Source: Eutrigla gurnardus | Taxonomy: Eukaryota > Chordata > Actinopteri > Perciformes > Triglidae | Assembly: GCA_963514095.1 (NCBI GenBank) | Contig: OY741266.1 | Span: 6,044,522-6,108,521, forward strand | DNA length: 64,000 nt | Direction: 5' to 3' | Shown here: in pieces, positions 13,670 through 24,140 of the stretch | How positions within the stretch are numbered: position 1 is the first letter of the stretch | How the letters are laid out: each line of letters opens with the position of its first letter | The notes under the pieces: model-generated | Seen by the model: only the letters and a program-made list of their open reading frames with translations | Databases searched by the model: none | Told to the model about the DNA's origin: nothing | Made by a program: the position numbers and the translations under genes

Positions 13670-14002
13670 GGGTGTGTATGTACAGTATTAAGCTGAGTGT
13701 TGGGTGTGATAGATTTCTTGATGTGTGTGTTTGTTTATTCATACACACGTGTTTGAAGGTAATTGAATAGAGGGTTGAAGAGTGTATAGAGACGTGTGTG
13801 TTTTATTACGTGTGTTGCCAAATTCCTGCTCTACGTGTGTGTTTGTGTGTGCGCGTGTTTGTGTGTGTGTGTGTGTGTGTTTAAAGGTAACAGTATAATG
13901 CGTCTAATCCAACAGAGTGTTTGTGTGTTATTCTTATCTCCTCTCACACACTGTATCCCAAGGCTACTTAGACTGCTATCCTGCTGCTTTACACACATAC
14001 AG

Positions 14003-14003
<1 letters not shown>

Positions 14004-14064
<61 letters not shown>
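14004..14064. repeat. (CA)n microsatellite, about 30 units
   Basis: Uninterrupted CA repeats. Confidence 0.97.
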
Positions 14065-14067
<3 letters not shown>

Positions 14068-14888
14068 TCCACACAGGTGTACAGATATGTACACAATTTT
14101 TTTTACATTAGATTGAAATTTAAGGCTGTGTTAGACATTGTTGTTGTCACAATATGAACAAATAGGAAATATGAACAAATTACAGATGAAAGGTTCAAAC
14201 ATAAAGCCTCTTCATGGTGAAATTTTCCTTTTCATTGTTTTACTAAATAAACCAATACAATCCATTGGGTTAGTTGAATAATACATTGGGCCTTATTCAA
14301 GAACCCTTAGTGTGAACAGATTTGTTGTGTGGCATGCAAAAGAGAAACATTTGAGGCATTCACTTATTTTCTCATATTTCTTTAATTTTCACTTCCTTAT
14401 GTAGGAAAGAGAACGAGTCACGTACAGGCAGTCTGCAGGAGAAAAGGCACCTGCAACATTTAAGAATCTGAATGCCAGAATCTGAGTGAATTTGGAGAAT
14501 GAATACTGGAATTTACTAAACTAAAATACAAAAATGAAAATATCCCTAATGAAAAATTAATTTCCTCTTCACCACGTCAACATCCACATGGCTTGCCAAT
14601 TTACTGAGGACTTTAATTAGCATTCATTATGACACAGAAATGTAAACATTTCATAGACTCTGACAGCAGCCTCAAGGTCTGTAGTTCATTACATTTATTC
14701 ATATCAGGTATCATGTGCCAAAATACATACTAACGGTGTAATACCACCGACCGAAGGCCGTGTCTCATGTTTCAATACCTCTCATCAGTGACAGAGATAA
14801 GATATGCTTTAGAACATTAATTAGCATCTAGTTTTATGTCAAACTGTTACAGCTCTGCTCCGATGAGGTTTGCAGCTTTCTACTGTTT

Positions 14889-15445
14889 AGGTCAGGTCAG
14901 GTCAGGTTACTTTATTGATACCCAAGGGTAAACTAGTTTTGCAGTCGAGAGTTAAACAAGCAACAGAAAACGAACAATCAAATCAGAAACAGGACATTTA
15001 AAAAGAACACATACACATGAGACAGCTTCGGCTCGACAGAAAGTGCTGCAGTTCATGAAATAAATATACGGTAAGAAGTAAAAAGCATGAAACTAAAAAA
15101 AATTAAAAACACCAAGAGCAAAATTTCCTCCAAGTTAAGAATGAATAAAAGCAATGAGATGAAAAAAAAAAGGGGATACATCATGCTCCGAAAAGTGACT
15201 TGTGCAGCTTTTGTGCAAACTACAGCTTGTTTACCAGTGTTACTGCAGCTGGAACAAAGCTGTTTTTATAACGTTTTGTTCTGCAGTATGGGACTGACAA
15301 CCTCCGTCCAGAGGGAAGAAACTGGAATTCACTGTGCAAAGGGTGTAAACTATCATTTAAAATGGTCGTGGCTATCCGCTGTAACTGTCTGGTATACAGG
15401 GAAGAAGGGTTCAGCTGTGGCTCACCTATCAGCTTACTTTTATAT
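14889..15445 (-). mobile_element. Non-LTR retrotransposon 3' end with ORF2 C-terminus
   Basis: Reverse-strand translation of 15445 to 15220 is open and LINE-like: it includes RIATTILNDSLHPLHSEF and RYKNSFVPAAVTLVNKL, with an LPSGRR segment between them, and ends at a stop at 15220-15222. This is the usual C-terminal signature of fish LINE ORF2 ('PSGRRlrvp..RtxRYKNSFvPxAv.LvN'). A ~330-bp 3' UTR ends in 'gtatcaataaagtaacc' and four tandem ACCTG units, the simple-repeat tail of a non-LTR element. The copy is strongly 5' truncated. The plus-strand frame at 15087-15479 is its shadow. Clade not assigned. Confidence 0.65.
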
Positions 15446-15449
15446 TATC

Positions 15450-16750
15450 TTATTGTCACTGACAATGTTAAATGTATGATTGTGTGTTTTTCTTTTGCTG
15501 AATTATGAGCAAAACATGAAGCTTTACAGGTGAAAGTGTTCTTTTTACTTTTTTCAACATTTTTATGAATGAAGCTTGCCAACAAATGGGGAGGAATAGA
15601 TTGACTCCTGTCAATTATGTTAATGGCCAAACCTCATAAATGCACATTCCTGAGTTGGCCCTGATCAGCATGGAACGAGCCATTTCAACAAGTTTGTGTG
15701 GTTAAGATGAGAGAGTTTGGTGAATCCAATTAAAGAGGATGAGAATATAGAAAAAATATTCTTGCATTCAACACAAAGCTGAAAACAGGATGTCTGTCAG
15801 ATCGATATTTTGGAGATGTAGGTTTTTTGGACAGCACCCTCTTCACCCTCAAATGATGCAAGTTGATTGAATGAGTGTTATCTGCCTACTTTTGTCAATT
15901 AACTTGCATGCTAACATCACATACATACACTGTTTCAGTAACAAATGCATCTGAACCCAAACACCAGTCTTTTTACAGTAGTACAGGTTTTGTTGTCTAA
16001 ACCTAAAGTGGTTTTGTTTTAATTCACGATGTTAAGTTCACGTTCAACGTGGGCAGGTGCATTGTGGCCCAGCTGAAGCAGTAGAATGGTAAGTCAATAA
16101 CCACTGATGCCCATTCAATCAGCTGATAACATTGGACATGGTTTTTGATAGCTAGCATATCTACATCATAGCTGCTAGCACATTTCAGGCCCTACAGAAT
16201 AGTCTCTTTGCTTGACTTGACCTTGATGGAACATTGATAGGATGCAACTGGCAAAGCTGGATAGCAATGCAACAACTGAGCCATGGTGCTGGTAGAGGAC
16301 TGGTGAGTTGGTAAGACATATCAATGAAGAACAGTCGCAGTTGTCATAAATGAAACATGAACATTTATTAATGGGGACTGTTGTTTTTTATGATTATTCT
16401 TGTGGTACAAGAGTGTTTAATACTATTTTTCCTGCAACACAAGGGAATAACTGTTTTTATAGACAGATCATTGACCGCTTCGTAGTTGGCAACTGGACTT
16501 GCTTTAGGTTCTACAAGACGTATTGCCTCTCATCCGAGAGGTTGACTTACATTGCCTACAACAAAGCTTTTGAGGATTCCCATGACCTGGTTGACTTCCT
16601 TTACAGACATTTATAGACTTATCTGCAGGTGAAAAACATCTGAGAATTAGCTGTTTTGCCTAGTTTATTAAAGTGATTTTATCTTCTATCTGCATGAAAT
16701 ACATGTTTCATGCTATGTTTTTAAACATTACATTTTTGTTTTTACATTAC
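15450..16750. other. Anonymous non-coding DNA
   Basis: No motif-bearing frame or repeat recognised; the 88-codon frame at 16350-16616 has no family resemblance. Confidence 0.5.
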
Positions 16751-16754
16751 ATAC

Positions 16755-16893
16755 ATAAATCTGACAGGGAGAGTAGAGATACAAACCAGAAATGCTGGGA
16801 GAGGCTGACATACAACAAAGATCCCTGGCAAAAATCAAACCAGGGATGTTTTGATTACATGGTGTCTTAACCACTTGGCCACCACGAGATTTA
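16755..16893 (-). mobile_element. tRNA-derived SINE, degenerate
   Basis: The reverse strand reads 'tggccaagtggttaagac', a good tRNA-Leu/Ser-type A box. About 30 nt on is a decayed B-box region ('cctggtttgatttttgcc', from a GGTTCGA-type core), then a pyrimidine-rich body ('ctctactctccctgtcag') typical of a family common in percomorphs. It is not a functional tRNA because no acceptor stem closes. Confidence 0.6.
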
Positions 16894-17358
16894 CATACTT
16901 TCACTGGACAGCAACGACCTTTGTAAAGTGGATGCTTAGATCCTGGTCCTGAGTTTTAATCCGCTGACCGATTGGATTCTTTCTGTGCTCAGTTTCTATG
17001 ATCTGTTTATATTGTGCTTGAGTTTTCTCCAAAGCCCCACATGTGAATTGGAAATTCGAATTTCCATGTAGGTATGACTGGAAGAGGGGATGTCTAGAAG
17101 TCTGTATGTATTAGCCTGCTCAGTCCAGAAGCCTTTTTCTTGGTGTTGAGAGGATTAAATCAACTCCTATCGCGGCTGCACCTCTGACACTTTCAGGTCA
17201 GTTCGCTTAGTTCATCCTCATAAATAATAACTATTTGATTGCACCGTAAAACTCCAGTCTGCCATCAATCGTGACAGCTCAGAATCACCTGCATACATCA
17301 CGTTTTAGATGGGGTGGTGAAAATATGCAGTGTGTATCTGATACACACACAAGTGAAT

Positions 17359-17360
<2 letters not shown>

Positions 17361-17405
<45 letters not shown>
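17361..17405. repeat. (GT)n microsatellite
   Basis: About 22 GT units. Confidence 0.97.
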
Positions 17406-17406
<1 letters not shown>

Positions 17407-17712
17407 GTATGGCAGTTTGACAATGTGGTTGTAAAGCTAAACCCAGCTGACTCTTGCCCTCTCTATCTGTCCTCCACATTACAGAAATCCATAATTCAAC
17501 CGTCACTGCTATACCCCACAGCAAGCCCCACCACTGGATGTGTGTGTTCATTGTTTTCTAACAACCTTTTTCTCTCGCTCTCTCCCCACCAGGTAAATCC
17601 CTGTCTGCCTTATCACCTTCACTAAAAGTAAGGAAATCAATACCTCTGATCTCTGTTTCTTTCCCTCTCCCTTTCTTGTGCCCTTGTACCACTGACTGTA
17701 GTTTCTCTCTAT

Positions 17713-17713
<1 letters not shown>

Positions 17714-17775
<62 letters not shown>
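17714..17775. repeat. (CA)n microsatellite, about 31 units
   Basis: Uninterrupted CA repeats, 309 bp downstream of a (GT)n array in opposite orientation. Confidence 0.97.
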
Positions 17776-17778
<3 letters not shown>

Positions 17779-17779
17779 T

Positions 17780-18800
17780 TTTTCTTGTGTTGTTATTCAT
17801 AAGGCAACTATTATTGACACAGAGAACAGAGACAAATGACAGTGGAATATTTATGTTCAATGTTATTAGTTGATGTTCATCTTTTTATTTAATTTTTTTT
17901 CTAAGATCACCTCATTAGACAGGCGATTTACCTGTCTAATGAAACTTGAGACAGAGAATTAATCACATTGAATAATTTGTCATATTTAAAACTATAAACC
18001 AGACAGCAGAAAATGATTAATTCTACATGATATTTCATCCAATACCTCTTGGTTGCTATGTGCAGGAGCCTTACTGGTGTTTTGCATGAACATGTTAAAA
18101 GGGTATCAACGTTCATGTTTTCGGTGAAGTGAAGGTAAAGGCAAACACGAGCGTTGTTTGCTCTTGGGGGATGTAACGGCTGTGTAACAGCATTTGAAAT
18201 TCTACAGCACAAGACATGTCGAGATGGCAGGTGCAGTTTTAGGAGTGGCAACGGCGGCCATCTTCTATTCTAGTAGTTCTCCAAGTGTCCGCCGTGGCCC
18301 CCTGGTGGGGCCCGGAGACGAGACTTTGGGGCGCATATGAGTGGTAGAAAATGTGATGAGCTCATGTTTAAGAGCTAATGTGATGTGTTTCACAGCACAA
18401 CAGTAAACAGATCAACTATCACACAAGGTTTATATGGAGAGATGTTTGATGGTGACAAAAAAAAACATGATAGTTCTGACATGAATAAGACAACAACAAG
18501 CTGAAAATATGACTCATACTATCACGTGCACATACCTGGTTTTTATGTTTGTGGATTTTGAGACCAATTGAGTTTTTGACTGATAAGCGCAAAACAAATA
18601 ACCTGATGATGGGTTTTTTTGCACACCTTTAACTTTGATAATTGCTGATTTAGTCATGGATTTAATGTTATAGGATTCAATATCAAGTTTTCATTATTTC
18701 TCATATTATTTATTGCAAAATATAGTAATACTTTAGTTTCCCCAGTTATGTTATGATGGCAAACAATCGCATGATGATCATACAAAGTGCAGATACAATA
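17780..18800. other. Non-coding DNA with a small hairpin
   Basis: Perfect 12-bp arms (tcattagacagg and its complement) at 17912-17942 surround a 7-nt loop. A G/C-richer patch near 18265-18320 has no recognised function. No gene seen. Confidence 0.5.
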
Positions 18801-18804
18801 GAAT

Positions 18805-18850
18805 AAACTTTATTTATCTGGAGGGAAATTGTTTTGCAGCTGTAGACACA
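18805..18850 (-). mobile_element. Possible LINE 3' tail
   Basis: The reverse strand reads 'caatttccctccagataaat' then aaagtttattctattg, similar to the 'ccctxxGGxatcaataaagta' tails of several fish LINEs and related to the tail at 14889-14960. Short, so uncertain. Confidence 0.35.
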
Positions 18851-21420
18851 TGTATAGAGAGGGCACATAAAACATATTATTAACAATTAAGATTATCATC
18901 ACATACTTGTTTGGTGCAGAGCGTCCCGTCCTGTACAGATGTGTACCAAAATATTGTGCTTGCTTTTGTGTTTCACCAGGCGAATATTGCTGGTGCAATA
19001 TAAAAAAAACATGAGTCTATTGCTAGTCCAGCTCCCTTCTCCATTTAAACAGTATTTCTCCGGTAATTCAGATCAGGCCACAGCAATAACAACTTGTGTG
19101 ATTTGATATCAGCGGATCGACGGACATACTCTTGGAGAACACTAGTTTTAAACACAATGGAGCCAGAAAGTCATACCAGACTTTCATGCAAAGAAAACAA
19201 ATGTGAGCAGACCAACCATCTGGGATTGTTAATGCTGCACTGTAAGTGATTATATTTATATTGTATTTATTTTAATCATTATATTTTGTATTTTGATGAA
19301 TCAATTTTAAGTTATTCAAATGTATTTAAAGATAATTAATATGATTTATTTCAATTTTCAATCAAATTAGTTTTTTCTCTAACTTAAAAGTAGTAGTTTG
19401 CAGCAGTATTACACATTTTATTCATTTTTATGTGTTAAGTAAAATTATGTTAAAATATATTGTAAACTGTTGCCATTATGCCTCTAATTAGATGCAAAAA
19501 TGTAACAATGCCAGAAATAAACAGGTTAAAAAACAGGTTAACTGTAAGTGTCATAAACATAACTGTTAACAATAAGGTGCTATTCAAAATGCCAAAAAGT
19601 TAATAGTGAGGATGGTAAAAGAATGAAATGGTTGACGATATGGTGCAAGTAAAGGTTATGAAAACATTGTGGTTGTTCTGGTTTTAATTACGCTCTTATC
19701 AAGTCAATGCTATTGACTTTTTTTCAATTGCTAGAAAACAAATTAAATACTAATACAGGTGAACGTGTTACTTACATGTTCAGTCAACATATTTAGGACT
19801 TGCTCATTATGTTATGAGACAATGTATCTGACCAGCATTACATTTTCTTCTTAATGTATTATTGCATATAAGTTGTTTATGAACAGAATTTTTAGGAGAC
19901 AAATAATGATTACGTACTCAATATAAAAGCATAATCAGCATAATTCTCTGGAAGAAGCAGAAGCTGGCAGGCTTAAATCCCATGGCTGAACCTGGACAGA
20001 GAGGCGACGTGGGGCGAGAGAGAAACTCAAAGAGAGAAAGAGAAAGAAGAGATTAGTCTTCTTGAGCACACAGTTACATTTGTGTCATATATTTCAAGAA
20101 GCATTACATGTTTTGGTTTTGATATATGCAAAGGCCTTCATGTCCTTATGAATGACCAGCGTAATCCTGTGTTGTCCTGGGATGGTGAGGTGAAGAGAGG
20201 AAGATGGGTAATTCCTCCATTCCAGCCAGAGGTTTAAGGATGAGTCTGGATACAGGCAGAGAGAGATTAAACAAAAGAGAAGGAGAATAGAAAGGAAAAA
20301 GAAATTAAACCAGCGAGGCCTTGGCGGATTAATCCACCAAAGACATGGAGAGGAGGGCAAAGGGAGAGATGAATAAAGACTAGAGCGGTGAAAGTATTCA
20401 GACAGAGAGGTTGGACGTCTTGAGAGGTGAGAACAGATGACCAGTCAAGCTCAGTAAACCAGTGAGAGTTGAGAATCTGACAGTATTTGTCCTTCACACC
20501 TCTGTGTGGATCATATGGCAAAGGGCTTAAGTGATGCCTCTGCTTTGTTTCATGCTTATGAAACTTTTTCGGCCTGTATTCACCATCGGCAGAGGAAATT
20601 TAGTAAAGGCATTGGCTGGTATTGAGTTCTTCTCTGCAGCCTTCTCCACATGTGCATACGATGTCCGGCTGGGTGAAGATATTAGCCGGCTGCAGACCTG
20701 GGTTGGGGGTCTGGAGATCCTGCATTCTGGTGAAAATGTATGACTTTGTATCACTTTATATTGATAATGTCTTTATTTTGAAAAGGAAGGCACTAAATTT
20801 GGCCGCTAGGTGACAATGAATATAATGCAGTCATGCTCTCAGACATTGTTTTTTTCTGCTGAGTCATGATTGACTCCATTCTCTTTTGTGTCTTTTTATT
20901 TGGGGAATGTTAAATGTGCATGTGGCACTTATTCACCTCAATGACGCATTGTTTTATTCTTAAGCATTTTTGCTTGCGAGCACTTTCACTTTCCATTGAG
21001 TCGTTTCTTCCTGCACCAAATGCGCACCAAACTTGACAACAATATTCAGGAAAAGCATGCCGTAAATTATTTATTGTAACTCTGGTTTTACTTGGCATAT
21101 CAACACAAATTAAAAACAGGTATATAATTTGAAATACGCACTTTCGACACTAGTTGAAACGGAGACTTGGCGAGGCTGCGTCTTGCTGCTACGTCATCTT
21201 AAACCGGTCACGTGATTAGGGCGCGGTGCACGTCTGTGGACTCTGTTAACTTTTAGCTATATTATAAGGCAAAACATGTTCACTTTTGAAAGTACGCAGT
21301 CAATGAATAACCTAACAGAACTGTATACATTAGGCGGATCACGATTGGTAAATCCAGACTCCTGTGACACTTCAAGAAAACAACGTCTTTAGAGCATAAA
21401 TAAGACTAGTTTCTATCAGT
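18850..21420. other. Anonymous non-coding DNA
   Basis: A/T-rich to about 20000, then a purine-rich stretch (20000-20420, gagagaaa-like). No frame with recognisable domains; the 19-20 kb part is especially A/T-rich. Confidence 0.5.
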
Positions 21421-21894
21421 GGTCCGGTTTAGACCAGGGGGAGCCACAAGCACCAGTGGCCCGCAGGGAACCAATAAGGCATCCGAGGCATGTTCTAAAG
21501 ATAGCAGCAGTCATTGGTAGAGTTGTTCAGTTGAGGTGATGTCAGTAGCACGACGAGGAGCTGAGCATCTGTTCAGTTTCTTCCCAAACAAAATCTCACA
21601 ACCCCAGATATACCACATAGATCTCTCTCTTCAGCCTCCTCTTCATCCAAAGCAAGCACACCCCATGTGCACCACATACTCATTTTTACTATATATATAT
21701 ACTAGGGGTGTAACGGTACATGTATTTGTATTGAACCGTTTCGGTACGGGGTGCTCGGTTCGGAACGGAGGCGTACCGAACGAGTTTCCATACGGACATA
21801 TTATGTAGAGGACCGCATTTGTGGAGCGTGCTGCAGCCGCACATGCGCAGTTGCGCACACCGCGACACAATAAACAGCAGTAGTAGCGGACGTC

Positions 21895-22430
21895 ATGGCT
21901 AATGCCGCTAGCGTTGGCAACAAGCCAGAGTTGGAGGACCCTCCCGCGACATTAAGGTCTCCCGTTTGGGAACACTTCGGCAAAGCGGTTTGCCGACATT
22001 GTTCATGTGAGGTCGGGTATGTTTCTGGCAACACGTCAAACCCGTTGACGCATTTGAAACGGCACCACCCCCACGTGAACATCGCTACGAGGAGAAAGAC
22101 GAGCGTAGCGTTAAGGCGGGTCCACACCGCACCGACTGCCCGACTCGCGTCGGTAAATGAAGTCGGGCTACTTAATATGGCCGACTCGAATGGCGGATTA
22201 CACATTTGAATCGGCTGAAATGAACGCCGACGTGGGCCGATTCGAGCGACCACACCAAGGAGACTCATGTCACGGACGCCGACTCTCTCAAAGACGCCGA
22301 TTTTCGGTCCGGTGTGGACCCGCCTTTAGTGCAAACACAGCTCCCCACCGCATTTAAACAGCCTCTCCCTGCCCTGTTCAATTTTGCACATCAGATGGAG
22401 AAAAGATTTGTTTTTAAAAAAACAGTCTGA
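21895..22430 (+). pseudogene. hAT transposase N-terminal BED zinc-finger exon, interrupted
   Basis: The frame starts at an ATG at 21895. It encodes a BED-type DNA-binding finger: V24-W25..F28, C33 and C36, then H53 and H57/H58, the C2H2 pattern that lets hAT transposases bind their own ends. The frame runs 73 codons, is then interrupted by the MITE at 22114-22325, and resumes in phase at 22329 (VQTQLPTAFKQPL) until a stop at 22428-22430. The family is usually 500-700 residues, so this is only the N-terminal domain. The 155-codon minus-strand frame here is its shadow. It resembles ZBED1-like proteins, but transposon origin is clear from the flanking TIRs. Confidence 0.7.
22114..22325. mobile_element. 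MITE, 212 bp, TTA target duplication
   Basis: Terminal inverted repeats start AGGCGGGTCCACACCG (16 bp perfect, extending to 21 of 22). The unit is flanked by TTA at 22111-22113 and 22326-22328. A 3-bp TWA-type duplication is the hallmark of PIF/Harbinger transposases, so a non-autonomous Harbinger MITE is the best guess. It lies inside the hAT coding frame and is G/C-richer than its host. Confidence 0.75.
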
Positions 22431-23274
22431 GCCTTATTCATGTTATTTAATCTGAGCAACAACTTGAAACTATTTAGTGTTGCAACTGTTCAATTTTGCA
22501 CATCAGATGGATTATTTTTTTTAAAGAAACAGTCTGTTATTTTTATTTTTTAAATAAATATTTTAAATACTTTTATTTATATTTTTGAGCAGCATTCTAG
22601 CTCCAGTGCATGTTCCTACTGTTAAAAGCACAAAAGTAATAAACAACTAGCACATTTATATTTTGCATTTTGTTTTCTTACTGTACCGAAAATGAACCGA
22701 ACCGTGACCTCAAAACCGAGGTACGTACCGAACCGAGATTTTTGTGTACCGTTACACCCCTAATATATACGTCTCATGTTAAATGAAGCCTATTAAATGT
22801 GGAATATTCATGATTTAAAGGTAAGCTGAGCAAATGTAATATTCATGAATACTATATATAAAAAGTAGCCCTATATTATTACTCAGCCTTCAGGAAGCTC
22901 AGGCTCAGAAAGGTTGCTGACCCCTGGGCAGTAGAAACTACATCAAGCACAGCACCTGCATGGCATATTGTTCAAATAGCACAGGTCAAATGTCTCCACA
23001 TAATTGGATAATAAAGGAGGCTGTCCACTCAAACTCTTTTATTTTGGGATGTAGTAACAGTTGTGTCATGAAAATAAATGCGTACATTTCCCCGACATGT
23101 ATTTTTTTAATTGAAATTATTCATGAAGTTACGCTGATGTGCCTCATGCGAAAATCCTCACAGTGTCTCTGAAAATAGGAAGACTGCAGGTCTAATAAAA
23201 GTCTCAGATATGAGAATGTAATTCAGATTTTCTTCATTTATGACCTGTTTTGTTCAGCTACTCCGCATAATGTG

Positions 23275-23820
23275 GGCTCACCCCTCACCACTCTCACCCT
23301 CCAGCACTCTCACAACTCTCACCCCTCACAACTCTCACCCTCCACCACTCTCACAACCCTCACCCATCTGAACTCTCACCCCTCACGAATCTCAATCCCT
23401 ATCAACTCTCACCCCTCACAACTCTCACCCTCCACCACTTTCACCCCTCTGAACTCACACCCCTCACAACTCTCACCCTCCACCACTCTCACCGCTTACA
23501 ACACTCAGCCCTATCAACTCTCACCCTCCACCACTCTCACAACCCTCACCCATCTGAACTCTCACCCCTCACAACTCTCACCCTCCACCACTCTCACAAC
23601 TCTCACCCATCTGAACTCTCACCCCTCACAAATCTCAATCCCTATCAACACTCACCCCTCACAACTCTCATCCTCCACCACTCTCACAACTCTCACCCCT
23701 CTGAACTCTCACCCCTCTGGACTCTCACCCCTCTGAACTCTCACCCTCTACCACTCTCACCCTCCACCACTCTCACCCCTCACAACTTTCACCCTCCACC
23801 ACTCACCCCTCACACTCAGT
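23275..23820. repeat. CTCACCC-type minisatellite
   Basis: About 545 bp built from shuffled short modules (ctctcacccctcacaa, ctctcaccctccaccact, ctcacccatctgaa) in a higher-order unit of about 70-100 bp that repeats imperfectly. One strand is almost free of G. The 154-codon frame across it (His/Pro/Ser/Thr-rich) is a by-product of a repeat lacking stop words. Confidence 0.9.
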
Positions 23821-24140
23821 TGTAATGTGATTAACTCAATACCTTTTGGGAATGGGACCTCGGGGTGGGGCAGATAGATATTTTCCCCAGATTGCAGATC
23901 ATCACTGTCCAGATATACTTAAAGCTTTAACCTGAAGGTAAAGCTGTCATCCCAAAATCCTCCATCTTCCTACTGGAACAGATATGCTTTACCATACTCT
24001 ACTCAATGTTTCAGGGCTGCATATAAGCTACATGCCTTTGGGGAGATATCCAATATTGTAGATGACAGTGTGGTGATTGAGACAGCAAGCAGTAATTCCT
24101 GGTACAAAGAACATCCTTTGATCCTTCTCGTAAAAGTTCA

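Larger units (their letters stand above)
21703..22762 (+). mobile_element. hAT transposon, internally deleted, 18-bp TIRs
   Basis: Perfect 18-bp terminal inverted repeats (TAGGGGTGTAACGGTACA) bound a 1060-bp unit. It is flanked by a perfect 8-bp duplication, atatatac, at 21695-21702 and 22763-22770, the length made by hAT transposases. The interior carries the start of a BED-finger transposase gene, but the catalytic RNase-H-like part is absent, so the copy is non-autonomous. A 212-bp MITE sits inside it. A segment ('ttcaattttgcacatcagat') occurs twice about 111 bp apart (22377 and 22488), showing a later tandem duplication. The clean duplication suggests a fairly recent insertion into a TA-rich site. 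Confidence 0.85.
21427..22938. mobile_element. Possible older hAT-like element enclosing the hAT below
   Basis: The left end 'gaccagggggagccac' with 'gtggcccgcaggg' and the right end 'aggttgctgacccctggg' resemble the CAGGGGTC..GACCCCTG ends of vertebrate hAT/Charlie-type elements. No clean target duplication was found, and the terminal match is short. Confidence 0.35.

Noticed and set aside
15087..15479. 130-codon plus-strand frame
   Set aside because: Antisense to a LINE ORF2 C-terminus that has clear family motifs on the minus strand.
21801..22268. 155-codon minus-strand frame
   Set aside because: Antisense shadow of the hAT BED-finger exon plus MITE; no motif of its own.
23272..23736. 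154-codon His/Pro/Ser/Thr-rich frame
   Set aside because: It follows the minisatellite exactly; the repeat lacks stop words in this frame, with no start context or domain.
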